NCBI RefSeq assembly: GCF_023229695.1
Contig: NZ_JALNYS010000009.1
Location: forward strand, 62,001 to 126,000
DNA: 64,000 bases
Source: Sulfuricurvum sp.
GTDB taxonomy: Bacteria; Campylobacterota; Campylobacteria; Campylobacterales; Sulfurimonadaceae
Direction of reading: 5' to 3'
Below are positions 41,651 through 50,072 of the stretch, piece by piece. The position numbers and the translations under genes are program-made. The stretch's first letter is position 1. Every line of letters begins with the position of its first letter. Below the pieces are notes generated by a model. The model did no database searches and was not told where the DNA came from. It saw only the letters and a program-made list of their open reading frames with translations.

Positions 41651-43157
41651 ATTGCAGTCCTTTAAATTCACGGATCAAATCCAGTTGCCGTGCGGCTATG
41701 TATTCGACGAGATTTTTATTTTTCTGATCATGAAGTTCATACATAAAAACCACCTCATAGTGATTTGGCTGTTCGCTGATCCGAAATACGGTGGCTTTGG
41801 TATTAATGATCAAAGGGCGGTGGGACATCATAAGAACCAAATCGAGAATCACCTCCGTAGAAACACGCATCCCCGAAGGAAGCGATGCGAGCTTAAGCCG
41901 GGTAGCGACGATAGAGATATCGAGCATTGCCATATCCGTATCAAATTTATGCCCCTGATAGAGCAAGGTTGCCCGGGCATTCTCATCCGGAAGAACCCGT
42001 ATGTATTGACGTCGTGTAGGACTGGTCAGGGCAATTTTACACTCCCCCAGTATGACCCTCTGCTGTTCAAAATTGATCTGTTTGATATCGATGGATTCAA
42101 TGATTATCGGAAATATGTCGGACACCAGAATAATCCGTTTTTCGAACTGTACTGCTTTGAGCTGCATAAAGGTTGTGCTAATGGAGATCTGTTTCTCATC
42201 CACTTCCAGTACGACACCGTCATTCGTAATACTCAACCCTTTGTAGAGATTATGAAGTTTGATTTTCGCATTATTGCGTTTGGCCATCTCCAACAAACCG
42301 CGCAACGCTTGTTTGTCTTTCTGTACCGCTTCGCGCTCCATGGCACCCGCATCAAAAAGTTTTAAAAGATTCAGTTCGGTAACATCGTTCAACGAGAGGA
42401 CATAATACTCCTCTTTATCGGGAATTTTTTGAATACTTAAAACGAAATGGTGACTCTTGCCGTTGGTATCGCCGATTTTGACATTAAAAAGCTTGCTGGG
42501 GTTTTGTTTCATCTCATTAAACCATTCAACCCCCTCATGATTATAAAGGAAACTGGTGTGTTCCAAAAGCAAATCCCCGAAATTTGTAAATTGTTTTTTA
42601 AATATCTCAATACTCGAAGCTCCGAAAAAATCGAGACATGGCTGATTCACCATCACGACCGATTGCTGCCGCAAAAGGATCACCAGATTTTGTTGATAAT
42701 TAAAAATATTATGCAAATACATATTGAAAAGATTCTCATGCATACGGGAGCGGAACTCATCGGCACAACGGATCAAAACGTCGAGGACATTCTGTATAGT
42801 AATCGGCTTCACCAGATAGTCCATTGCGCCGAGTTTTAACGCCTCGTGCAAAAGTTCGTTTTCGTTGTAAGCGGTCGTAAAAATAATTTTGGTTTCCGGG
42901 GCGATTTTCAAAATCTCTTTCGCCATTGTCATCCCGTCCATTTTCGGCATTTTAATATCACTAATGACGATACGGGGACGATGCTGCGTATAAAATTCAA
43001 GCCCCTCTTTCCCATCGGAAGCACTGATGACGGTGTCAAAAAATTTTTGGAAAAGGGCGGTACCGCGTGTATTTAAACTGACGTTGTCCTCTACATAGAG
43101 CAATGTTACGTTATGAAGAGCATTTCGAACTTCTTTTAACGCATTGGGATCTATCAT
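41640..43157 (-). CDS. Response regulator with REC-PAS-PilZ-like domains
   Basis: A 505-residue protein. The receiver (about 15-135) has phospho-acceptor D67 (IVISDIKMPKMDG), Thr and Lys (VKPITI). A PAS-like domain (about 150-265: LRQQSVVMVNQPCLDFFG...VLSLNDVTE) follows. A long C-terminal part (about 290-490) contains TRRQYIRVLPDENARATLLY, a PilZ/YcgR-like RxxxR pattern, and DMAMLDISIVATRL. If that domain binds c-di-GMP, phosphorylation and second-messenger input meet in one protein; the motif is imperfect, so this is tentative. Encoded just before its probable kinase. Confidence 0.75.
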   Translation of the reverse strand: MIDPNALKEVRNALHNVTLLYVEDNVSLNTRGTALFQKFFDTVISASDGKEGLEFYTQHRPRIVISDIKMPKMDGMTMAKEILKIAPETKIIFTTAYNENELLHEALKLGAMDYLVKPITIQNVLDVLIRCADEFRSRMHENLFNMYLHNIFNYQQNLVILLRQQSVVMVNQPCLDFFGASSIEIFKKQFTNFGDLLLEHTSFLYNHEGVEWFNEMKQNPSKLFNVKIGDTNGKSHHFVLSIQKIPDKEEYYVLSLNDVTELNLLKLFDAGAMEREAVQKDKQALRGLLEMAKRNNAKIKLHNLYKGLSITNDGVVLEVDEKQISISTTFMQLKAVQFEKRIILVSDIFPIIIESIDIKQINFEQQRVILGECKIALTSPTRRQYIRVLPDENARATLLYQGHKFDTDMAMLDISIVATRLKLASLPSGMRVSTEVILDLVLMMSHRPLIINTKATVFRISEQPNHYEVVFMYELHDQKNKNLVEYIAARQLDLIREFKGLQYGE

Positions 43158-43372
43158 CTCCTACCTCTCTTGCCAATTTACCGGATTACTATAGCAAAAA
43201 ACTACTATGTTTTATCGATAAAATCGTATATCTCTTGAGCGTATCCTATTCCCTTCAGGTGAAAACAGTGTTCTAAATGAAATGTTTTGTATAATACTCC
43301 CCGCTTCAGAAAAAAAGGTGCAGGGAACTTCATCACACACCGCTGTATCCACCTCAAAAAAGGGAAGAACTT

Positions 43373-44677
43373 TTGTTTTCAAAAAGAAGTATACGGCGCC
43401 GTTTTCTTTTCCAGCTTATTGTCGCTTCAGCGGCTCTTGTCATTTTAGTCTCGAGTATTTTGTACCTCTTTATCAAACAATCCATTTACGACGAAAAGCA
43501 AGCGGAGCTGATCGGTTTTGCCGAAAATATTGTGGCCTACAAATCGCTCCTCTCCGCGCAACAGCAAACCAGCGCCGATAGCGTCATGGGGCTCAGCGTT
43601 GAACTCATCACCCTCACGTCGGATGAAAAACATCTCGATTTTTTTGAAACGACGGCCAATAACAATAAAACGACCCTGACTCTGATCTACCCGTTTGATT
43701 TCCTCCACTCCTCGTATCTTAAAATAAGTCGGGACATTACCCCCACCAAACAGCTCTTGCATAAAATACTCAACTCGATTTTTCTCATTAATGCGGTAGG
43801 TTTCATTGTTATTATCCTCTACGCCATCGCTTTTTCTAAAATGCTCATTGCCCCCATTACCGCACTTAGCCGGCGTCTGGCCAATATGAACGAACATCTG
43901 ATCCGTCCCATCAAAGTCGAACAGCTCCCCGATGAATTTGAACCGCTGGGAGAGACGCTCAACCGCCTTATGGCCCGTATCCAGAATTTTGTCAAATACC
44001 AAAAAGAGCTCTTTATCGGTGCCGCGCATGAGCTTAAAACTCCCCTTGCCGTTATTAAACTGAAAAATCAGGTGACCCTGATCAAAAAACGGACCCCCGA
44101 AGAGTACATCGAAGCGATTAAAATTACCAATCAAAGCGTCGACGAGATGAACAAAATCGTTGCCAATATCCTCCATATAGGGCGACAGGAGGGGGCTCAG
44201 CTTGAGATACCGACGGAAGCCGATATTATCAAAATTCTTAAAAAATGGGAGGGGGATTTTGCACTGCTGACCCACAGTGAAAACAAAATTCTCCAAACCC
44301 ATTTTGAGCCCGATTCCTTTATGGCCCTGTTGCAAGTGACCCTATTTAATCAAATTATCCAAAATTTCCTCCAAAATGCGATGAAATTTACCCCGGAGGG
44401 GAAAACGATTCTGTTCCAAAGCCGTCTCAACGATATCGGTATCGTTATCGAAGTTATTGATGAGGGGTGCGGTATTGACGAGAGCGTTGATCTTTTTGCC
44501 CCGTTCAAACGTCAGGGGAACAAATCGGGTGCCGGACTCGGCCTTTTCTTAGCCAAAAGTGCGGCGGAAGCGATCGGGGCGGAGATTAGTATCGCCAATC
44601 GCACCGACGGCATTGACGGAACGGTGGCACGGATTGTTTTGGCATCCAAACTGTGTTGTGTCCTTCCGAAACGGTAA
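43373..44677 (+). CDS. ArsS-like sensor histidine kinase, possible HsrA partner
   Basis: A 434-residue kinase starting at TTG with GGAAGAA upstream. TM1 is FQLIVASAALVILVSSILYLFI-like (about 13-34, within LIVASAALVILVSSILYL), the periplasmic domain is short (about 100 residues), and TM2 is SIFLINAVGFIVIILYAIAF. A HAMP-like linker precedes GAAHELKTPLAVIKL (His box), QIIQNFLQNAMKFTPEG (N box), DEGCGIDES and GAGLGLFLAKSAAE. It lies between hsrA and the ferredoxin gene; in C. jejuni hsrA and ferredoxin are adjacent, so a two-gene hsrA-kinase unit here is plausible. Confidence 0.82.
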   Translation: MFSKRSIRRRFLFQLIVASAALVILVSSILYLFIKQSIYDEKQAELIGFAENIVAYKSLLSAQQQTSADSVMGLSVELITLTSDEKHLDFFETTANNNKTTLTLIYPFDFLHSSYLKISRDITPTKQLLHKILNSIFLINAVGFIVIILYAIAFSKMLIAPITALSRRLANMNEHLIRPIKVEQLPDEFEPLGETLNRLMARIQNFVKYQKELFIGAAHELKTPLAVIKLKNQVTLIKKRTPEEYIEAIKITNQSVDEMNKIVANILHIGRQEGAQLEIPTEADIIKILKKWEGDFALLTHSENKILQTHFEPDSFMALLQVTLFNQIIQNFLQNAMKFTPEGKTILFQSRLNDIGIVIEVIDEGCGIDESVDLFAPFKRQGNKSGAGLGLFLAKSAAEAIGAEISIANRTDGIDGTVARIVLASKLCCVLPKR

Positions 44678-44738
44678 TAAGAAACCATTTAAAAATGCTC
44701 AAAGCTTCCTTGCGCTATAAATCGCGGACCGATAAAAT

Positions 44739-44770
44739 TAACGTAAAGGGATTTTTTCCCTTTAATGTTA
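44739..44770. promoter_or_regulatory. Palindrome upstream of the ferredoxin gene
   Basis: TAACGTAAAGGG (44739-44750) and CCCTTTAATGTTA (44758-44770) pair with one bulge around TTTTTT-rich loop bases. It may be a terminator for the kinase gene, an operator, or a leader hairpin; a TATAAA box lies upstream near 44716. Confidence 0.5.
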
Positions 44771-44800
44771 AAAACTAATAAAATTACCAGAGGTTTAAAG

Positions 44801-45055
44801 ATGCCATTACTCATAGTCGATGAATGTATAGCGTGCGACGCATGTCGCGAAGAGTGTCCTATGGATGCCATCGAAGAGGGTGATCCGATTTACATTATCG
44901 ATCCGGATCGTTGTACCGAGTGTGTCGGAACCTATGATGAACCGGCGTGTATCGCGGTGTGTCCGGTCGATTGTATCATCCCGGACAAAGACAACGTCGA
45001 AACCATGCAAGAGCTTCTCTACAAGCACAATCAGCTTATGGAAGAAGAGCAATAG
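44801..45055 (+). CDS. 2[4Fe-4S] ferredoxin, YfhL/Alvin type
   Basis: About 84 residues. The first cluster motif is CIACDACREECP (CxxCxxCxxxCP). The second is CTECVGTYDEPACIAVCP, with the long C-x8-C spacing of Allochromatium-type ferredoxins, and DC follows. These have unusually low potentials and are common in Campylobacterota. I chose the ATG at 44801 (AGAGG upstream); an earlier ATG at 44765 overlaps the palindrome. Its stop is immediately followed by the ppx/gppA ATG. Confidence 0.9.
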   Translation: MPLLIVDECIACDACREECPMDAIEEGDPIYIIDPDRCTECVGTYDEPACIAVCPVDCIIPDKDNVETMQELLYKHNQLMEEEQ

Positions 45056-46516
45056 ATGGCAAGTTGTACCGCTATTATCGATATTGGAAGCAATTCCATG
45101 CGGATGGCGGTATTTCAAAAAACCAGCCGTTTTGCTTTTCACATTATTCACGAAGTCAAAAGTTCCGTCCGCTTAGGGGAGCATGCCTATAAAAACGGCG
45201 GCAATCTTCAACCTCTGCCGATGGAGCGGACGGCACTGGCCCTCGGTGAGTTTTTAACGATCGCAAAATCGTTTGATGCGCGAAAAGTCCTTTGTGTCGC
45301 AACCTCCGCCTTACGCGATGCCCCCAATTCGAACGAATTCATTTCCCGCATCCGACGTGAACACTCCCTCTCCATTAAAATCATTGACGGCGCGCGCGAG
45401 GCCTATCTGGGAGGGATGGCGTGCGCCAATTTACTCGCACCCATGGAAGCGATCACCGTTGATGTCGGAGGGGGATCGAGTGAATTTGCCCACCTTTGCA
45501 ACGGCAAAGTGGAATCGATGTTTTCTTTGAATATCGGTACGGTACGGATCAAAGAACTCTTTTTGGATAACAACGATACGGAAGGGGCCATCCGCTACAT
45601 CGATGAAGCGCTCAAATCGCTCCCCCCCTTCCAAACCGATACCCTCGTCGGGATCGGAGGGACATTTCGGGCACTGACGCGCGCATTGATGAAGAGAGGG
45701 GACGCTCCCCTTAAAAAACTCCACGGTTTCACTACCGGTACCGAGACTTTTTCCCAATTCGGCGATCAGATTCTCCAAGCCTCACCGAAAAAACTCAAAT
45801 CCCTTTATATCAAACCGGACCGTTTTGATACGATCAAACCCGGTACTCTCATTTTGCTGAGGATACTCAAACACCTTCAGGCCAAAAAACTGATTTGTAG
45901 CGGCGTAGGGGTACGCGAAGGGGTATTTTTAAGCGATATGCTCCGCAATGCGCGCGACAGATTCCCGGCCAACTACAATCCAAGTGTCCGTTATCTGCTC
46001 GATACCTATGCCGTCCATAGCGATCACGGTATCCATTGTGCGGCGTTGGCCAAACGTCTCTTCGAACTCCTCAAAGCTCCGCTTCAAATCGACGAATCGT
46101 TTCGTTACGAACTGGTCATTGCGGCGAAACTCCTCCCGATCGGCGTAGGGATTCGATACTACAATTACCGCTACCATAGCCATTATCTGGTCCTCAGCGC
46201 CCTGGATTATACCCTGACCCATCATCAGATTGCCCTGATTGCCCATCTGCTCCTCTTTAAAAAAGGGCATACCTCTTCGGAACTGATTGCAAAAAGCAGC
46301 TATCGCCCCCTCTTGCCCGATACACGGACGCTCAATGCGATCCACACAATCCTCTGGCTTTCCCACACCCTTCTGGCGCAGCGGCAAAAGTCTCAGGAGA
46401 TCGCCCTCGCGTATCAAAACGGTGCCCTTGAGATACAAGGAGAGCACCTCTACCTCGCCCGCGAAAAGCTCAAAGATCTCCCTCTTCCGAAAAGTCTCAC
46501 GCTGACATTTCTGTAA
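45056..46516 (+). CDS. Exopolyphosphatase/pppGpp phosphatase (Ppx/GppA)
   Basis: A 486-residue ASKHA-fold phosphatase: IDIGSNSMRMAVFQ (phosphate 1), VATSALRDAPN, VDVGGGSSEF (phosphate 2) and IGGTFRALTRA, then an HD-like helical C-terminal domain (HSDHGIHCAALAKRLFELL). It hydrolyses polyphosphate and/or the pentaphosphate alarmone; which is preferred cannot be told from the sequence. It starts 1 nt after the ferredoxin stop, and I recall the same order in C. jejuni (Cj0354c-Cj0353c). Confidence 0.9.
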   Translation: MASCTAIIDIGSNSMRMAVFQKTSRFAFHIIHEVKSSVRLGEHAYKNGGNLQPLPMERTALALGEFLTIAKSFDARKVLCVATSALRDAPNSNEFISRIRREHSLSIKIIDGAREAYLGGMACANLLAPMEAITVDVGGGSSEFAHLCNGKVESMFSLNIGTVRIKELFLDNNDTEGAIRYIDEALKSLPPFQTDTLVGIGGTFRALTRALMKRGDAPLKKLHGFTTGTETFSQFGDQILQASPKKLKSLYIKPDRFDTIKPGTLILLRILKHLQAKKLICSGVGVREGVFLSDMLRNARDRFPANYNPSVRYLLDTYAVHSDHGIHCAALAKRLFELLKAPLQIDESFRYELVIAAKLLPIGVGIRYYNYRYHSHYLVLSALDYTLTHHQIALIAHLLLFKKGHTSSELIAKSSYRPLLPDTRTLNAIHTILWLSHTLLAQRQKSQEIALAYQNGALEIQGEHLYLAREKLKDLPLPKSLTLTFL

Positions 46517-46558
46517 ACTCCCCCTCTTGGAGGGTCTATAGGGCTCTTCGCCACCCCT

Positions 46559-48811
46559 TTAGAATCGCTGTCCGATCGTAAATTCGAAGTGGGCGACACG
46601 GTCATCGGTTTGGGTGTTAAGCGGATTGGCGAATACCAATTGAAGCGGCCCGACCGGAGAGAACCACTCCAAGCCGATTCCGTAACCCCCACGCTCCATA
46701 TTGGTCAATTTGTCGTCCCCGATCCAACCGTAATCGATAAAGGCGGTAGCGCGCATACGTGCTTCGGGAACCAGCGGCACACTCACCTCAAGATTGTGCG
46801 AAAAGGTCTGTCTCCCCCCGATTTTCCGAGGCAAGCCGGTCGACGTCTCTCCGTTGATCGGAGAGATGGAATAGCTTTGATATCCGCGAACCGATCCGAT
46901 CCCCCCCATATAAAACTTTTCGGCCATCGGAAGGAATCCGGTATCTTCGGCATAGTTGAAGCGGGCTTTGTAACGGAAAATGATATCCGCGTCCAGCCAT
47001 TTCTGGAGTCCCTGATAAAATCCGAAGCTCGTGCGGCTTTTAATAAAATCGGCCTGACCTCCAAGCCCCCCCTTCTCAATACTCTGAGAGAGGGTGATCC
47101 CTTCTCGCGGAACGTAGTAATCGTCCGTATTGTCGTAAACGGCCGAAACGAGGAGCGAACTTTTTGAGTAATTCTGATAATAGGTCGGATCGAACAAGAG
47201 TCCGGTCGTCGTCGTTGTATTCGTATCAAAATCGCTGTATTGATTCTGGGAGTAGTTGTATCCCAGATTGCCGGTCACATAACGGTTAAAACGGTGCCCC
47301 GTACCGAGGCTCATTCCGGTGGAGTTGACCGTATAGGTCGTATACTTCGTTCCGCTTTTGAAAATGGAAAAGTTTCCGCTGAAATCGCTGTCGTTGAGAC
47401 GCGGATTTGAGATGTTGAACGAATAGTTGCTCGTTCGTACGGAACGCTCCAGATGGAGCCCCATATTAATCCCCGAACCGAAAATATTACGGTCACTCAC
47501 CGCAACGCTGAGCATGATCCCCCCGAAACTGCCGTATCCGCCACCCAGCTGAATGTTCCCGGTCGGTGCCTCTTTGGTCTGAACGATCAGGTCCATCGTC
47601 TCATCGTCGATCCGCTTCTCTTCAATCGTATTGCTCTCAAAATACCCCGTCCGGCCGATCGCATTGCGGGAATCTTTGAGTTTACTCATACCGTAAACAT
47701 CTCCGGGCCCTAAAAAGAGTTCACGCCGTACAATCCGGTCCAGTGTCCGGCTGTTTCCCGAGACGATCACATTGCGAATCCGCACTTTTTTTCCGGGGAT
47801 GATCCGATAAACGACATCAACGCTTTTCCCCTCTTTGTCTTTTTTCAAATCGGGTTGAACCTGTACGTAGGCGTATCCCAAATCGGCAATCTCGGTTTTA
47901 ATCCGATCGGCGTCTTCCCGAAAGGTTTTGATGTTGAACGGTCTGTTTTTTTCCAGCTTAATCACTTTCAGCAACGCTTCGTCTGCGATCACTTTGGTAT
48001 CCTGAAAAATCAGAATATCGCTTACGCGATACACATCCCCTTCAAATACGGTGTAATCCATTTGCGCTTCGTAACGGTCAAAATCGACTTTGACGAACGG
48101 GTCATCCACCTTTGCGTCCAGATATCCGTTCTGCATGTAATAATCCCGGATACGCAACGGATCGTATTGGATCTCCGAAAGCTTCATTTTACCGTCATTA
48201 CGCCCCCACAGCCATCCCATAAACTGCCGCTCTTTGTTGGCAATCACCGTATTGAACTCTTTGTTGTCGATCCCTTTGGTCCCGACATAACGGAGTTTTT
48301 TGATAATGATCTCCGCCCCTTCATTCACGATAAATTTGACCTGCATGCTGCCGTTTTCCAGTTTTTCACTCTCAATCTCGACAACCGAATCGATCTTCCC
48401 GTCCTGGCTCAAAGCATCGATAATCCGCTTCTTGGCACTTTCCAACCGCTTTTCATCGAACAGCGACCCTTTCTCTATCTGAAGAAGCGTTTTTTGGGCT
48501 TCGGCATCGTTCTCCTTGTACCCTTTAAGCTCGATTTTGGAGATAGAGGGTTTCTCTTTAAAGTGAAACGTTACTTTTCCCCCCTCCTCCTCTGCCCACA
48601 CATCTTCGAAATACCCCTGATCAAAAAAGTTTTTAGTTGTTTTATCAACTTCGGCAAGATCCAGCGGTTCCCCGATTTTGAGTGTATTAAGACGTTTTGC
48701 AGCCGCTTCGGAAATGTGAACCATGCCGTCGTATTCGATCGATTGGACGTTTTGTGTCGATGCATGAAGGAGGGCACTCGCCACTACCAATGAGAGGGTG
48801 ATTGTTTTCAA
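46559..48811 (-). CDS. bamA: Outer-membrane protein assembly factor BamA
   Basis: A 750-residue Omp85 protein. A signal peptide (ITLSLVVASALLHAS) is followed by five POTRA domains (about 20-410) and the C-terminal barrel. The VRGY motif of loop 6 is visible in GGIGSVRGYQSYSISP, and the protein ends HFEFTIGQRF with C-terminal Phe. It folds and inserts outer-membrane beta-barrels such as the OprD-like porin at 22174. Convergent with ppx/gppA (gap 42 nt). Confidence 0.95.
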   Translation of the reverse strand: MKTITLSLVVASALLHASTQNVQSIEYDGMVHISEAAAKRLNTLKIGEPLDLAEVDKTTKNFFDQGYFEDVWAEEEGGKVTFHFKEKPSISKIELKGYKENDAEAQKTLLQIEKGSLFDEKRLESAKKRIIDALSQDGKIDSVVEIESEKLENGSMQVKFIVNEGAEIIIKKLRYVGTKGIDNKEFNTVIANKERQFMGWLWGRNDGKMKLSEIQYDPLRIRDYYMQNGYLDAKVDDPFVKVDFDRYEAQMDYTVFEGDVYRVSDILIFQDTKVIADEALLKVIKLEKNRPFNIKTFREDADRIKTEIADLGYAYVQVQPDLKKDKEGKSVDVVYRIIPGKKVRIRNVIVSGNSRTLDRIVRRELFLGPGDVYGMSKLKDSRNAIGRTGYFESNTIEEKRIDDETMDLIVQTKEAPTGNIQLGGGYGSFGGIMLSVAVSDRNIFGSGINMGLHLERSVRTSNYSFNISNPRLNDSDFSGNFSIFKSGTKYTTYTVNSTGMSLGTGHRFNRYVTGNLGYNYSQNQYSDFDTNTTTTTGLLFDPTYYQNYSKSSLLVSAVYDNTDDYYVPREGITLSQSIEKGGLGGQADFIKSRTSFGFYQGLQKWLDADIIFRYKARFNYAEDTGFLPMAEKFYMGGIGSVRGYQSYSISPINGETSTGLPRKIGGRQTFSHNLEVSVPLVPEARMRATAFIDYGWIGDDKLTNMERGGYGIGLEWFSPVGPLQLVFANPLNTQTDDRVAHFEFTIGQRF

Positions 48812-48934
48812 GCCAGAATCCGTTGCGTTAAAATAGTCTCCTATTCTATCACCCTAACGATTAATGTTCCGTAAATTTAAACATAAAACGGTTAATATTG
48901 CGTTATCACACTTTACACGTCAAAGGTTTTAGCG

Positions 48935-49771
48935 ATGAATGTCGGGATTGTCGGATTGGGATTAATGGGGGGATCAATGGCGCTTGCCCTCAAACATATC
49001 TCGTTTATTACTTCCATTATCGGTAGCGATCACAATCCTGAACATCGAGAAATCGCTCTGAAACGGGGACTGGTTGAATCGATCGTCCCCTTTTCAGAAC
49101 TTAAAGCCCGATGCGATGTCATTTTCTTGGCCGTTCCGGTGGACGGAGTGATCTTTCTTCTGAACGAATGTACCGATCTGGCGGAAAGTCCAATCACCCT
49201 GATTGATCTGGGAAGTACCAAAAAACTGATTCTTGATGCCGTCCCTACAGAAATACGGGCCAATTTTGTCGCGGCCCATCCGATGACGGGGACTGAGCAT
49301 TTCGGCCCGAATGCCGCCCTCGAAGGGCTCTATTGCGACCAAGTCGTCGTTCTATGCGACCTGGAGCACAGCGGAGATACCCAGCGCGATACCGCTCTTC
49401 GGATCTTCCGTGCGATCGGAATGCAGGTGCGTACGATGGGGGCGGCGCAGCATGACCGCCATGCCGCGTTTATCAGCCACATGCCCCACGTCATCTCCTA
49501 TGCAATCGCCAATACCGTTTTGGCACAGGAGGAGAAAGAGAACATCCTTACCCTCGCAGCGGGGGGATTTCGATCCATGAGCCGTCTGGCAAAAAGTTCC
49601 CCGGCCATGTGGGAAGATATCTTCCGCCAAAACCGCCGGAATGTCCTCGAAGCGGTCGAACTCTTTGAAACCGAACTCTCAACGATCAAAGAAGCGCTCC
49701 GGAATGAAGACTATGCCACCCTGCGCCATGAGATGAAAGAGGCCAACAAGCTGTACGAAATTTTTTCGTAA
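48935..49771 (+). CDS. tyrA: Prephenate dehydrogenase
   Basis: A 278-residue NAD-dependent enzyme of tyrosine synthesis. The Rossmann motif is GIVGLGLMGGSMALAL; AVPVDGVIFLL, IDLGSTKK, AAHPMTGTEHFGP (catalytic His) and HMPHVISYAIANT are characteristic. It has no ACT domain. The final A of its TAA stop is also the first base of a dispersed repeat (49771-49870). Divergent from bamA. Confidence 0.94.
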   Translation: MNVGIVGLGLMGGSMALALKHISFITSIIGSDHNPEHREIALKRGLVESIVPFSELKARCDVIFLAVPVDGVIFLLNECTDLAESPITLIDLGSTKKLILDAVPTEIRANFVAAHPMTGTEHFGPNAALEGLYCDQVVVLCDLEHSGDTQRDTALRIFRAIGMQVRTMGAAQHDRHAAFISHMPHVISYAIANTVLAQEEKENILTLAAGGFRSMSRLAKSSPAMWEDIFRQNRRNVLEAVELFETELSTIKEALRNEDYATLRHEMKEANKLYEIFS

Positions 49772-49870
49772 CTGATGTTACGCACTTTCCGGGCAAAGCC
49801 CGTAAAGTGGCAGGGACAAATGTCCCTACAACCCCCTAAAGCTTCCCGTATCTTTCGGATACGGGAGATT
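49771..49870. repeat. Truncated copy of the MITE-like element after tyrA
   Basis: It begins ACTGATGTTACGCAC at the tyrA stop and continues through GGGCAAAGCCC, CCCGTAAAGTGGCAGG and the CCCGTATC-tttcg-GATACGGG hairpin. The right terminal repeat is missing. The gap 49772-50070 holds no gene. Confidence 0.65.
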
Positions 49871-49914
49871 ATACCGTCTATCTTTAACTGTATATACGCA
49901 TTTTGTCATCCCGT

Positions 49915-49969
49915 ACTTGATACGGGATCCATATCTTGCATTAGATTCCGTGTCGTAGCACGGAATGAC
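49915..49969. repeat. GTCATCCCGTAC...CGGAATGAC compound palindrome
   Basis: GTCATCCCGTA-cttga-TACGGGAT followed by GATTCCGTG-tcgtag-CACGGAATGAC. The second half equals 33703-33728. Confidence 0.7.
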
Positions 49970-50015
49970 GAGAGTATACTTAGTTAATGAAGTTTGGTAT
50001 TAACCGATTTTTAAT

Positions 50016-50072
50016 TGCACTTTCCGCTCATAGCCCGTAAAGTGGCAAGGACAGCTGTCCCTATACCCTCCT
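50016..50072. repeat. Second partial MITE-like copy before the VWA-TPR gene end
   Basis: TGCACTTTCCG, CCCGTAAAGTGGCA and GGACAGCTGTCC match the core of the 26603 element. It abuts the TAG stop of the leftward gene at 50071. Confidence 0.55.

Noticed and set aside
43445..44335. A 296-codon frame antisense to the kinase at 43373
   Set aside because: Fully contained in the kinase gene, whose His box and ATPase motifs are on the plus strand.
46522..46534. Bidirectional terminator between ppx/gppA and bamA
   Set aside because: CCCTC-ttg-GAGGG is only a 5-bp stem with a 3-nt loop and no T tract.
47855..48793. A 312-codon frame antisense to bamA
   Set aside because: Opposite the POTRA-encoding part of bamA and rich in Phe/Ile/His without any recognisable motif.
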